A model generated the notes under the pieces. That model was given only the letters and a program-made list of their open reading frames with translations, made no database searches and was not told where the DNA came from. DNA of 64,000 nucleotides from Sedimenticola hydrogenitrophicus. GTDB taxonomy: Bacteria; Pseudomonadota; Gammaproteobacteria; Chromatiales; Chromatiaceae. The stretch is from positions 18,631 through 82,630 of the forward strand of contig NZ_JANIOA010000020.1 of assembly GCF_025175675.1 (NCBI RefSeq), written 5' to 3'. Every line of letters starts with the position of its first letter. The stretch's first letter is position 1. A program made the translations under genes and the position numbers. This document shows positions 8,635 through 17,460 of the stretch, one piece after another.

Positions 8635-11600
8635 TCAACGAAAATCCCGCGACGGAATATTCAGCCCACCCAGCCAGTCGCTGTGGTCCTCCAGCCTGTG
8701 GGCGATCAGGTGCACCACCTGCCCCTCGCGCTGCACCTGGCCGTTGACCATGAGTAACCGGGCGTTCAACACCACCTGACGAAACCGCTCCAGTGTCTTG
8801 GGCCAGATAACCAGGTTGACCTGGCCGCTCTCGTCCTCCAGGGTGGCGAACAGCACACCGCTGGCGGTGTGCGGTCGCTGGCGGCCGATCACCAGGCCGG
8901 CCGCACGCAGCCAGGTGCGATCCTGTGCTGCCTGCACCTCGGCCGCCGTGTGCACCCCGGCGCGACGCAGGCGGGTGCGCAGCAGTTGCAACGGATGTCG
9001 TCGCAGCGACAGGCCCAGGGCGTCATAATCGGCACACACCGCCTCCCCCAGTGTCGGTTCCGGCAGTGCGGCGCCCTGCTCTTCCGCCACGCCATCAAAC
9101 AGCGGGGTCGGTGCTTCGATGCCGAGAACCTGCCACTGGGTCTGGTAGCGGTCACCACCCAGCCCCGCCAGGGCATCGGCGGCGGCCAGGGCCTGAAGAT
9201 CGCGCGCGTTGAGTCGGGCACGCCGGGACAGGTCGCCGATATCGGTGAAATTCTTGTCCTGGCGTGTTTCCACAAGACGTGCCGCCCCGTTGTGCGACAG
9301 CTCATTGACCAGGCGCAGTCCCAGCCGCAGTTCCGGGCGGCCATTCCGGCCCCGCTCCAGTGAACTGTCCCAGTCGCTGTGGCACACGTCCACCGGGCGC
9401 ACCCGCACGCCGTGGCGCCGGGCATCCTGGATCAGCTGCGCCGGGGCATAGAAGCCCATCGGCTGGCTGTTGAGCAGGCCACAGAAAAAGGCCGCCGGCT
9501 CATGGCATTTGAGCCAGGCCGAGGCGTAGGCCAGCAGGGCGAAGCTGGCGGCGTGGGATTCGGGAAAGCCGTACTCGCTGAAGCCCTTGGTTTGATTAAA
9601 GATACGTTCAGCAAACTCTTCGCTATAACCGCGCTGGTGCATGCCATCGAACAGTTTGCGCTGAAACACCTCGATGCCGCCGCGGCGGCGCCAGGCGGCC
9701 ATGGCCCGGCGCAGGGCATCCGCCTCGCCGGCGGAGAAGCCGGCCGCCACCATGGCCAGCTCGATCGCCTGCTCCTGGAACAGGGGCACACCCAAGGTGC
9801 GCTCCAGCACCCCCCGCACTTCCGGACTGGGATACTCCACCGGTTCCAGCCCCTGGCGCCGCCGCAGATAGGGGTGCACCATGTCGCCCTGGATCGGCCC
9901 CGGGCGCACGATGGCCACCTCGATCACCAGGTCATAGAAACAGGCGGGGCGCAGCCGCGGCAGCATGGTCATCTGAGCCCGGGATTCGATCTGGAACACG
10001 CCGACGGTATCGGCCCGGCTGATCAGGGCATAGGTGGCCGGGTCCTCGGCCGGGATATCCTGCATACGGAAGACCTCGCCCCGGTAGTCACTGATCAGGG
10101 CCAGGCTGCGGCGGATGGCACTGAGCATGCCCAGGGCCAGCACGTCGATCTTCAGCAGTCCCAGCGCCTGCAGATCATCCTTGTCCCACTGGATGACGGT
10201 GCGCTCGGGCATGGCGGCGTTTTCGATCGGCACCAGCCAGTCGAGCCGTTTGCGCGCGATGACAAAGCCCCCCACGTGCTGCGAGAGGTGGCGCGGAAAG
10301 CCGATCAGTTGCGCGGTCAGCGCCAGCAGCTGGCGCAGTTGCCGCTGTTCCGGATCGAACCCCAGCTCCCGGATGCGTTCGAGGTTCAGGCGGCGACCAT
10401 CCCACCAGCTGTGGGTGGTGGCCAGGCGGTCCAGGGTGTCGGTGTCGAAGCCCAGGGCCTTGCCGGTCTCGCGCAGGGCGCTGCGGGTACGGTAGGTGAT
10501 CACCGTGGCGGCCAGGGCGGCGCGGTGGCGGCCGTACTTCTCATAGAGATACTGGATCACCTCCTCGCGCCGCTGGTGTTCGAAGTCGACGTCGATATCG
10601 GGCGGTTCGTTGCGCTCCTTGGAGAGAAAGCGTTCGAACAGTGTCGACTGGCGCGCCGGGTCCACCTCGGTGATGCCGAGGGCGTAGCAGACCGCCGAGT
10701 TGGCCGCCGACCCCCGACCCTGACAGAGGATCTGCCGTCCGCGGGCAAAGTGCACGATGTCGTGCACGGTGAGAAAATAGGGCTCGTAGTGCAGTTCGCC
10801 GATCAGGTGTAATTCGTGCTCGATCTGCGCACGTACCTTGGGACTCACCCCGTCTGGCCAGCGCACCTGCATGCCGGTCTCGGTCAGGGCACGCAGATGG
10901 GCCGCCGGGGTAAGGCCCGCCGGCACCAGTTCATCGGGATACTCGTAACGCAGCTCGTCCAGACTGAAACGGCAGCGCTCGGCGATGGCACAGCTCTGCT
11001 GCAGCCACTCCCGGGGATAGATCCGCGCCAGGGTCTCCAGCGGCCGCAGGTGGCGTTCGGCATTGGCATGGAGCGCCCAACCGGCCCGCTCCAGCGTGGT
11101 ACGGTGGCGGATGGCGGTCACCAGATCCTGCAGCGGCTGGCGTTCACGCCGGTGCATGTGCACATCGCCGGCGGCGACGATGGGCAGGCCGAAGTGTTCG
11201 GCCGCGACGCGGAGCGAGCGCAGTCGATGCTGCTCATCGCCCATCAGCAGCCGGTTGGCCTCCAGCCACAGGCGGCCGGCAAAGCGCTCCGTATAGCGGG
11301 CCAGCCGCTCCCTGTCATCCGGATCGTCGGGGTGCAACAGCGCCAGGCAGTCCGGCAGGTCATCCAGGTCATCGAGGGAGAGCCGGTATTGCCCCTTATC
11401 GGCGGCGCGCCGGGCGCGGGTGATCAGGGCGCTCAGCCCGGCGTAGGCCTGGCGGTCGCTGGCCAGCAGCACCAGCCGGTCCCCCTCCTCCGATAAAAAC
11501 TCGCTACCGATGATCAGCGGCAGTGCACGCGCCTTGGCCTCCTCGTGGGCCCGCACCACACCGGCCAGGGAGCATTCGTCGGTCAGGGCCAGCGCCCGGT

Positions 11601-11703
11601 AGCCCAGTTCGGCGGCTTGGGCCACCAGCTCCTCCGGATGCGATGCTCCACGCAGAAAGGTGAAGTTGGAGAGGCAATGCAGCTCGGCATATTCAGCAGG
11701 CAT
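8635..11703 (-). CDS. dnaE2: Error-prone DNA polymerase DnaE2 (ImuC)
   Basis: A C-family polymerase of 1022 residues, the usual DnaE2 length, which carries out damage-induced mutagenic translesion synthesis. The PHP domain is at the N-terminus (AELHCLSNFTFLRGASHPEE). The catalytic palm acids lie in PPDIDVDFEHQRR, and the C-terminal OB fold contains VLFATLEDESGQVNLVIWP. Starting at MPAEYAEL (ATG at 11703) gives the family N-terminus. Anything further upstream is the other frame of imuB. It ends the imuA-imuB-dnaE2 cassette, starting 10 bp past the imuB stop. Its extremely GC-rich codon use produces long spurious frames on the opposite strand. Confidence 0.96.
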   Translation of the reverse strand: MPAEYAELHCLSNFTFLRGASHPEELVAQAAELGYRALALTDECSLAGVVRAHEEAKARALPLIIGSEFLSEEGDRLVLLASDRQAYAGLSALITRARRAADKGQYRLSLDDLDDLPDCLALLHPDDPDDRERLARYTERFAGRLWLEANRLLMGDEQHRLRSLRVAAEHFGLPIVAAGDVHMHRRERQPLQDLVTAIRHRTTLERAGWALHANAERHLRPLETLARIYPREWLQQSCAIAERCRFSLDELRYEYPDELVPAGLTPAAHLRALTETGMQVRWPDGVSPKVRAQIEHELHLIGELHYEPYFLTVHDIVHFARGRQILCQGRGSAANSAVCYALGITEVDPARQSTLFERFLSKERNEPPDIDVDFEHQRREEVIQYLYEKYGRHRAALAATVITYRTRSALRETGKALGFDTDTLDRLATTHSWWDGRRLNLERIRELGFDPEQRQLRQLLALTAQLIGFPRHLSQHVGGFVIARKRLDWLVPIENAAMPERTVIQWDKDDLQALGLLKIDVLALGMLSAIRRSLALISDYRGEVFRMQDIPAEDPATYALISRADTVGVFQIESRAQMTMLPRLRPACFYDLVIEVAIVRPGPIQGDMVHPYLRRRQGLEPVEYPSPEVRGVLERTLGVPLFQEQAIELAMVAAGFSAGEADALRRAMAAWRRRGGIEVFQRKLFDGMHQRGYSEEFAERIFNQTKGFSEYGFPESHAASFALLAYASAWLKCHEPAAFFCGLLNSQPMGFYAPAQLIQDARRHGVRVRPVDVCHSDWDSSLERGRNGRPELRLGLRLVNELSHNGAARLVETRQDKNFTDIGDLSRRARLNARDLQALAAADALAGLGGDRYQTQWQVLGIEAPTPLFDGVAEEQGAALPEPTLGEAVCADYDALGLSLRRHPLQLLRTRLRRAGVHTAAEVQAAQDRTWLRAAGLVIGRQRPHTASGVLFATLEDESGQVNLVIWPKTLERFRQVVLNARLLMVNGQVQREGQVVHLIAHRLEDHSDWLGGLNIPSRDFR

Positions 11704-11713
11704 CCGGGTCACC

Positions 11714-13135
11714 TCAGCCAAAGCGGCCGTGCAGGTACCAGTCCCGCTCGTCGGCTTGGCGGAACAGCCACAGCCGGGCGCCGTGGCTATCGGTAGCAAT
11801 GAAGTAATCGCGCCGCACCCAGCGCCCCTGCCACCAGCCGCTCTCGATCCGCTCGGGTCCCTGTTCCAATCGCAACGGCCCGTCGCGCCACGGCCCCTCC
11901 GGTCCCTGGCGTAACCGCTCCGGCGGGTCCAGCAGCCACAGCGGGCGCTGTCCCGGGGGTGCTCCGTCGGTCGAGTTCTCCAGGCTCCAGGCCGACTCGG
12001 GGCGATGATCGGCCACCACCCCCGGCCGCCGCACCGCCTCGCGGCCCAGGCGGGCCTGCAGGCGCTCCCACAGGGCCTGCCCTTCCGCGCGTCCGGACGG
12101 CTGGCCAAACAGTCCCAGGTTGGCATGGCCGGCGGACTGGAACTCCACACTGGCCAGGCGCAGACTCAACACCGGTGCCTGCAGTGCCTCCCGCTCCAGG
12201 CGTTCACGCCAGAGTTCCAGCAGGTAGCCCGGATCACGCTGGGGTTCAAGCAGTTGCAGGGCGATATCGACCGGGGGCAGGTCCGCATGCTCCAGGGTCA
12301 ACATCAACCGGTCGATGGCGGCGTCGGCACCCAGCAGCGCCCCGCCCAGCTCCTGCAACAGGCGCCGCAGGCCAAACAGCAGCCCGCTGCAGTTATCGAC
12401 CTCGGCCGGCAACTCCAGCCGCGCCGCGAAGCGATGCGGCGGCCGGAAACAGGGACGGGGGTCGGGGCTGTGGCCCAGGGCACGATCGAGCCGTTCGAGC
12501 CACTCCGCGCCGAAGCGCCGGCGCAGGCCTGCTCGCGGCAGACGCAGGCACTCTCCCAGGTGCTGCAGCCCCATGCGGCGCAGGGCCTGGCGCTGTTTGT
12601 CCGACAGCTCCAGGCAGTCGAGCGGGAGCGCGGCCAGGGCCGTGCGCAACTCCCACTCCCGGGTGATCACCGGCGCCTGGGATAAGGCGCTGAGCCACCA
12701 GGCCGCCTGGGGATTGGGAGCGATCGCGCTGCGGGGTGCGTGGCCGAGCTGCTCACAACTGGTGATGACCTGCCTGTGCAACGCCGTCACCCCGCCGAAC
12801 AGGCGCCGGCTGGCACCGATCTCCAGCAGCAGCCCCCGGGGCGACTGAACCACCACCTGGGAGGTGAACTGCATGGCCCAGTGGGCCAGGCGTTCCAGCC
12901 CTTCGGCCTCCCCCACCTCATCCCGGTCGACGATGGCAAGCTCCGGCACCAACAGCTGGGCCTGCTTCATGCTCATGCCGCGGCGCACGCCAAGCCGACG
13001 GGCGGCCGGATCGGCATCGAACACCTGCTGACGATTGGCCTGCTGCTGACGAATCACCAGGGGTCCGGCGGGCACCTGAACAGCGGCGACCAACTCCAAC
13101 GCAAGGTGTGGAAAACGCAGGGCCAACCAGAGCAT
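11714..13135 (-). CDS. imuB: ImuB, catalytically inactive Y-family polymerase
   Basis: A 473-residue Y-family-like scaffold of the mutasome that links DnaE2 and ImuA to the beta clamp. The N-terminus MLWLALRFPHLALELVAAV lacks the acidic metal-binding residues that active Pol IV and Pol V have there, as is typical of ImuB. A little-finger-like region and the C-terminal tail (DYFIATDSHGARLWLFRQ, RDWYLHGRFG) complete the family pattern. I chose the ATG at 13135, one base after the imuA stop (TGAG then ATG), over an upstream in-frame GTG or ATG inside imuA. Confidence 0.94.
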   Translation of the reverse strand: MLWLALRFPHLALELVAAVQVPAGPLVIRQQQANRQQVFDADPAARRLGVRRGMSMKQAQLLVPELAIVDRDEVGEAEGLERLAHWAMQFTSQVVVQSPRGLLLEIGASRRLFGGVTALHRQVITSCEQLGHAPRSAIAPNPQAAWWLSALSQAPVITREWELRTALAALPLDCLELSDKQRQALRRMGLQHLGECLRLPRAGLRRRFGAEWLERLDRALGHSPDPRPCFRPPHRFAARLELPAEVDNCSGLLFGLRRLLQELGGALLGADAAIDRLMLTLEHADLPPVDIALQLLEPQRDPGYLLELWRERLEREALQAPVLSLRLASVEFQSAGHANLGLFGQPSGRAEGQALWERLQARLGREAVRRPGVVADHRPESAWSLENSTDGAPPGQRPLWLLDPPERLRQGPEGPWRDGPLRLEQGPERIESGWWQGRWVRRDYFIATDSHGARLWLFRQADERDWYLHGRFG

Positions 13136-13136
13136 C

Positions 13137-13748
13137 TCACACCGCCAGGCAGGTGCCGGCACCGGGACGGCGCCCGCGGCACTTGAGCAGCTCCACCCCC
13201 AGCCCCCGGGCCTGGGGGCTCAGCAGCAGGCGCAAGGCCACCGGAGAACTCTGCGTGGCCGCCGCCCGGGGACGAAACAGAAAACCGGGGCACTCCCCCT
13301 GCTCCGCTGCCAGCTGCAGACGGCGCAACATCTTGGTGTTGAGGGCCCTGGGCCACAACAGCACGACACCGCAACTGCCGGAGCGCAGGCACTGCTCCGC
13401 CACCCAGGCGGCATCGCCCGGCTGGTCGGGAGCAACCCAGCGCATGCTCTCCAGGGCTATCCGCGCCTGGCGCAGCGCCGGGGCATAGGGAATATAGGGT
13501 GGCGAGATCCAGACCACCGGCTTCCCGGCCTGCCCCAGTTCAACCAGCAACGGGCGCAGCAGGCCCAGCTCGCCGATACCGTGATGATCGAGCAGCAGCT
13601 CGGTGAGCGCCGCCCCCGGCCAGCCGCCGCCGGACAGCAGTCCATCCAGCGCCGGATAGCCACTGGGCAGCGTCCTCGGCCGGTGGCCAAGGAGCAGTGT
13701 ATCGCCACGCCAGACAGGGGCGCTTGAGAGGAGCTCTTCCAGGATCAT
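13137..13748 (-). CDS. imuA: ImuA, RecA-like mutasome protein (SulA-related)
   Basis: A 203-residue RecA-superfamily protein that partners ImuB and DnaE2. LPSGYPALDGLLSGGGWPGAALTEL marks the start of the RecA-like core, but the P-loop is degenerate. VVLLWPRALNTKMLRRLQLAAE matches the family middle region. This is the first gene of the cassette. LexA normally represses such operons, but I could not find a CTGT-N8-ACAG site in the 270 bp upstream. The lineage may use a different LexA motif, or the promoter may be further away. Confidence 0.92.
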   Translation of the reverse strand: MILEELLSSAPVWRGDTLLLGHRPRTLPSGYPALDGLLSGGGWPGAALTELLLDHHGIGELGLLRPLLVELGQAGKPVVWISPPYIPYAPALRQARIALESMRWVAPDQPGDAAWVAEQCLRSGSCGVVLLWPRALNTKMLRRLQLAAEQGECPGFLFRPRAAATQSSPVALRLLLSPQARGLGVELLKCRGRRPGAGTCLAV

Positions 13749-13965
13749 CGTTCTCTAACCAAGAGGCAGCAGTGACAACAGCGACAGTGGGCCAATCCCT
13801 GCAATGAGGAATCGACCACTGCCGAATCTGTTGTTTAAAGGATAGAGAACATGTGGAGAACTTTCAATGGGCCATTGAAGTAGGCACAGCACATCAACAT
13901 CAGGATGCCCAGTATTTTTTGGATTTCAGGTTGTTTAACCACCAGATTCCGGCCGCAAAACCACC

Positions 13966-14001
13966 ATTCCGCCACCTCGAAGCACTAAGAGGTGGCGGAA
14001 T
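13966..14001 (-). terminator. 13-bp perfect hairpin between imuA and the 505-aa gene
   Basis: The arms ATTCCGCCACCTC (13966-13978) and GAGGTGGCGGAAT (13989-14001) pair perfectly over 13 bp around a 10-nt loop. The hairpin lies 21 bp past the stop of the minus-strand gene ending at 14022. The T-tract after it is poor, so it may be a factor-assisted terminator or an mRNA 3' end stabiliser. Confidence 0.55.
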
Positions 14002-14021
14002 CGTGTGTGTGCCATGCCCCC

Positions 14022-15539
14022 TTATCTGGGCATTTGCGGATAGTGGTAGGGGTACCCCACGGCGGGTCCATAGACGGGCGGGTGCGGCGGATAGGGCCAG
14101 TAATAAGGCATCATCGGCGGGTTGTAGCCCCAGGGATAGCCTGGTGTGACATAGCCGGGCTGGCGCGGAATGGGGTAACGGGACCAGCCCATCCCCGGTT
14201 GCGGGCCACTCTGCGGATTGCCGGTCGCGGCCGGTCTGGTGCCAGGGGCGGCGGGGATCGGGTATCCCGTTCCCGGCCGATACGCCATCAGGCCGCCAGG
14301 CTGGGACAACATCGGTGATGCCACAGGCCGGTTGTCCGCGCTGGCCATTGCCGATTGCGGCTCCGTCTGCGCTGGAGTGTCCGTGGTATCGGTTGGCGCT
14401 ACGGCTGCCTGCGTGCCTGTGCCGGTTTCCATCAACTCGGCCTCCCCTGCGGTCTGCGCGGGAGCAGTTGAGTCGGCCGAAGCTGCGGTGGCAGTTGGCT
14501 GTTCATGCGCTTCAATCATCGGCTGCGTGGAATCGCCGGCATTCGGCTGATCGGTGGCAAGTGTGGCGATCTGCTGATCCGTCGCCTCCCCGGGGCCAGC
14601 CACCGCTGCTTCACCAACCCGACTCACCGGTGGCGTCGGATCGGACGCCAAGGCAGCTGCGGTGACCGGGGTGACGGCGGTCAGGTCACTGGTACCCTGC
14701 TCCCCGCTACCCGACGGCCCGGCCACGAGCCGAGCCGCTGGCGTCGGCTGATCTGGGACCGGGGTGACCGGAGCGGCGGGCTCCCCGGCGGCGTTTTCGG
14801 CGCTGGTGACCTGCCCTGGTTCGCCGGTGGCAACCGGGTTATTCGCCACGCCGTCAGCAACGCCTCCACCATCGTCCGCTACATTGAATATGTAGAGCAG
14901 TCCGGCAACCACAACGATGACCAAGATGAATGATTTCTGCCAGAAGCCGAGGGCGGATCCCGTAGGCTTGGCCGGTGGCGGTGTCTGTTTTTCAGTTGAA
15001 TCAGAAGGCATGAGTCCCATCTCCTCTAATCGTTTCTGAACATTCTCATTACGCTGTGGCGTCTCTTCCGGTGACGGTTCTGCCGCGTCGGACGTTGGCG
15101 CAGCCGTTTCAGTTTTAACTGTCGATTTCGCTGCGATATCTCCTGGCGGATTGGTTGGCACGGTCGTGATGGCGGGTTCGGTTGCGGCATCTTCCACGGT
15201 GGCGGACTCCGCTGTGGCCGCCAGGTTCCCGGATGCCGGTACCTGCCCCGGTGCCACAACCGCTGCCGGGGTCTGAGTAGCCACCGCCTGCGCCACCACA
15301 CCGGCCTTTTCCATACCGGTCGCGGCACGGCTCTTGCGCGCCGCCTTTTTCTTTGGTGCGGCCTTCTTCTTGACGCTGGTTTGCTTGGTGGCCGCTGCTT
15401 TGACTGCGGGTGCCTTTTTCCTTACGGTCTTTTTTTTGGCCTCCGTCTTGGCCTCTGTCTTAACAGGTGTCGAAGGCTTGTCTGTTGCCGTTTCCTCTGC
15501 CGCGTGTTGTGGTGCCTGATTGGTATCGTCCTCGGCCAT
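14022..15539 (-). CDS. Unknown low-complexity single-pass membrane protein
   Basis: I do not recognise this 505-residue protein. Residues about 27-75 are a Lys/Ala-rich, histone-H1-like segment (for example KKKTVRKKAPAVKAAATK and KKKAAPKKKAARKSRAA). An acidic, Pro/Thr-rich stretch follows, then one hydrophobic helix near residues 203-221 (FILVIVVVAGLLYIFNV). About 200 residues of Ala/Thr/Pro/Asp/Gln-rich linker come next. The C-terminal tail of roughly 75 residues is rich in Pro, Tyr and Trp (YPWGYNPPMMPYYWPYPP). With the basic N-terminus inside, the tail would be periplasmic. The tail's composition resembles sulfur-globule or cell-surface structural proteins, and the N-terminus resembles DNA- or polyphosphate-binding tails. 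Neither is evidence of function. A strong hairpin follows the gene. Confidence 0.8.
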   Translation of the reverse strand: MAEDDTNQAPQHAAEETATDKPSTPVKTEAKTEAKKKTVRKKAPAVKAAATKQTSVKKKAAPKKKAARKSRAATGMEKAGVVAQAVATQTPAAVVAPGQVPASGNLAATAESATVEDAATEPAITTVPTNPPGDIAAKSTVKTETAAPTSDAAEPSPEETPQRNENVQKRLEEMGLMPSDSTEKQTPPPAKPTGSALGFWQKSFILVIVVVAGLLYIFNVADDGGGVADGVANNPVATGEPGQVTSAENAAGEPAAPVTPVPDQPTPAARLVAGPSGSGEQGTSDLTAVTPVTAAALASDPTPPVSRVGEAAVAGPGEATDQQIATLATDQPNAGDSTQPMIEAHEQPTATAASADSTAPAQTAGEAELMETGTGTQAAVAPTDTTDTPAQTEPQSAMASADNRPVASPMLSQPGGLMAYRPGTGYPIPAAPGTRPAATGNPQSGPQPGMGWSRYPIPRQPGYVTPGYPWGYNPPMMPYYWPYPPHPPVYGPAVGYPYHYPQMPR

Positions 15540-15758
15540 GGGTCCTACTCCTGAATTGTGCTTTTTCGTCCTGGCAGCCTAGCGTCTGCCGGGTTGGGAT
15601 GCTATGTGCTGGATCAATCCTATCAGCCGCAAGCAGGCCTACCGGCATCGGATATCTTTATATAGCTATAGAGGGGCCTGATTATTCATCCTGTCCGGTT
15701 AGTGTTTATGGCGCACACGTATGAAACACCGTTGGGGTTCGCGGGCTCATCCCAGCGG

Positions 15759-15842
15759 TCTCAAGCGGATAACCCGGTAATCTTGTTTGCGCTCATTCGC
15801 GGCTCAATTTTCTTGCCTACGGCTGAGTCGGATGGGTAATCA
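15759..15842. repeat. Degenerate intergenic repeat, copy 1
   Basis: About 85 bp resembling 62747-62833. Shared blocks include a CTCAAGCGGAT/CTCAACCGGAT start, CATTCG, TTTTCTT, ACGGCTGAGT and a GG(G/C)TAATCA-like end. It fills most of the 331-bp spacer between the 505-residue gene and the phosphorylase gene. No coding potential was seen in the rest of that spacer. Confidence 0.5.
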
Positions 15843-15870
15843 GGCAGAGGAATGACCGGGACCCGGGGAG

Positions 15871-16617
15871 CTACCGCCCGAGCTCACCCACCAGGGCTTC
15901 GATCAATGAGATGATCTGCTCCATGCCGCGGCCGATATGTCCCTCGATCTCCTTCATCGAGATCGGACCGTCCCCTCTGCCCGCCGCCCAGTTGGCTACT
16001 ACGGCGCAGCAGGCATAGTCCAGTCCCAGTTCGCGCGCCAGCGCCGTTTCCGGCATCCCGGTCATGCCGACCAGGGTGCAGCCATCCCGCTCCATGCGGT
16101 TGATCTCCATGGCGGTCTCCAGGCGTGGTCCCTGGGTGGCGCCGTATACGCCGCCGGCAACAACGGGGACCTTCGCCGCCTTTGCCGCCTTCAGCAACCG
16201 CTGGCGGATTTTTTCACTGTAGGGATGGGTGAAGTCGATATGGGTAACCTGGCTGAGGTCATGCTCGAAGTAGGTGTGATCCCGGCCATGGGTATAGTCG
16301 ATGATCTGCTCCGGTATGGCGATGACGCCGGGCGCCATTTCCGGACCGATTCCGCCCACGGCGGCGATGGCAACGATTCGCCTGGCCCCTATATGTTTCA
16401 GGGCCCAGATATTCGCACGATAGTTGACCTTGTGGGGCGGTATGGTGTGGGCCGTGCCATGGCGTGGCAAGAAGGCGACCTTGCGCTCTTTGAATGTGCC
16501 GTGGCTAATCGGTGCCGACGGCTCCCCATAGGGGGTGTGTATCACCTCGCGGCGGGTGATCTCAAGCTCCTCAAGCCGGCTGAATCCGGAACCGCCAATT
16601 ATTGCCAGATCTGTCAC
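15871..16617 (-). CDS. 5'-methylthioadenosine/S-methyl-5'-thioinosine phosphorylase
   Basis: A PNP-superfamily trimeric phosphorylase of 248 residues. It phosphorolyses methylthio-nucleosides from polyamine synthesis or their deaminated form. The N-terminal IIGGSGFSRLEELEI, FLPRHGTAHTIPPHKVNYRA and IAAVGGIGPEMAPGVIAIP blocks and the LVGMTGMPETALARELGL base-binding region are typical. In Pseudomonas the orthologue next to nagZ is an S-methyl-5'-thioinosine phosphorylase. nagZ is also close here, with a peroxiredoxin gene in between, so the MTI-specific function is favoured but not proven. Confidence 0.87.
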   Translation of the reverse strand: MTDLAIIGGSGFSRLEELEITRREVIHTPYGEPSAPISHGTFKERKVAFLPRHGTAHTIPPHKVNYRANIWALKHIGARRIVAIAAVGGIGPEMAPGVIAIPEQIIDYTHGRDHTYFEHDLSQVTHIDFTHPYSEKIRQRLLKAAKAAKVPVVAGGVYGATQGPRLETAMEINRMERDGCTLVGMTGMPETALARELGLDYACCAVVANWAAGRGDGPISMKEIEGHIGRGMEQIISLIEALVGELGR

Positions 16618-16705
16618 TGCAACCTTCCTTTCATTAAGAGATTGGCCTCAATGCGGCATCGACCGCTCAGGTGACTTAGCATACCTTGCCTGCGGGCATA
16701 CTCAA

Positions 16706-16740
16706 TAAAAAAAGCCGGTCACCACGGGTGGTAACCGGCT
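16706..16740 (-). terminator. Terminator after peroxiredoxin
   Basis: Read on the minus strand, AGCCGGTTACCACC, a short loop and GGTGACCGGCT form a near-perfect stem followed by seven T residues. It ends the peroxiredoxin transcript before the phosphorylase gene, so those two genes are separate units. Confidence 0.9.
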
Positions 16741-16760
16741 CTGTTCGGGTGCACGGCCTG

Positions 16761-17366
16761 TCAGAGGCTCTCGGCATTCTCCGCCAGATAGGTGGCCACC
16801 CCATCCGGAGAGGCGGACATCCCCTTCTCCCCCTGTTTCCAGCCGGCCGGGCAGACTTCGCCGTGCTCCTCGGTGAACTGCAGGGCATCGATCATGCGCA
16901 GCATCTCGTCGATATTGCGCCCCAGCGGCAGGTCATTGACCACCTGGTGACGGACCAGGCCCGCCTTGTCGATCAGGAAGGATCCGCGGAACGCCACGGC
17001 ACCGTCGGGCGTCTCCACGTCGTAAGCCTTGCAGATCGCATGGGTCATGTCGGCCACCAGGGTGTAGCCCACCGGCCCGATACCGCCCTGATTCACCGGG
17101 GTATTGCGCCAGGCGTTGTGGGTGAAATGGGAGTCGATTGAGATGCCGACCACTTCCACATTGCGTTTGCTGAATTCCGCCAATCTGTGATCAAAGGCGA
17201 TCAGTTCCGAAGGACAGACAAAGGTGAAATCGAGCGGATAGAAAAACAGTACCTTGTACTTCCCCGCTGTCGCCTCCTTCAGGTTGTAACTGTCGACAAT
17301 CTCGCCGCTGCCGAGTACCGCCGGTGCGGTAAAATCAGGTGCTTCACGTCCTACAAGTACGCCCAC
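16761..17366 (-). CDS. 2-Cys peroxiredoxin (AhpC/Prx1 type)
   Basis: A 201-residue typical 2-Cys peroxiredoxin that reduces hydrogen peroxide and organic peroxides. The peroxidatic Cys is in FYPLDFTFVCPSELIAFD near residue 51. The resolving Cys is in EHGEVCPAGWKQGEKG near residue 172. The GGIGPVGYTLVAD region corresponds to the GG(L/I)G loop of sensitive peroxiredoxins. The start is a GTG with AGAGGA 8-13 bases upstream. An inverted repeat in the promoter region (17411-17429) and its own terminator indicate a monocistronic, possibly stress-regulated gene. Confidence 0.95.
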   Translation of the reverse strand: MGVLVGREAPDFTAPAVLGSGEIVDSYNLKEATAGKYKVLFFYPLDFTFVCPSELIAFDHRLAEFSKRNVEVVGISIDSHFTHNAWRNTPVNQGGIGPVGYTLVADMTHAICKAYDVETPDGAVAFRGSFLIDKAGLVRHQVVNDLPLGRNIDEMLRMIDALQFTEEHGEVCPAGWKQGEKGMSASPDGVATYLAENAESL

Positions 17367-17410
17367 GTTGAAATCCTCTAAATTGAATTGTTTGTTGATC
17401 TTGCGTCCGT

Positions 17411-17429
17411 TATTAGATTCTCTCTAATA
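17411..17429. promoter_or_regulatory. Inverted repeat upstream of peroxiredoxin
   Basis: TATTAGA-TTCTC-TCTAATA is a perfect 7-bp inverted repeat with a 5-bp spacer, 45 bp before the peroxiredoxin start. It has the geometry of a dimeric regulator's operator. It does not match the OxyR consensus, and the regulator is unknown. Confidence 0.4.
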
Positions 17430-17460
17430 GGTGGGCGATTATGCCACAGGAAGATCTTTA

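Noticed and set aside
9379..10812. A 477-residue open frame on the plus strand opposite dnaE2
   Set aside because: It is the reverse frame of a GC-rich, well-conserved polymerase gene, shows no recognisable motif, and is low-complexity and His/Gln/Gly-rich.
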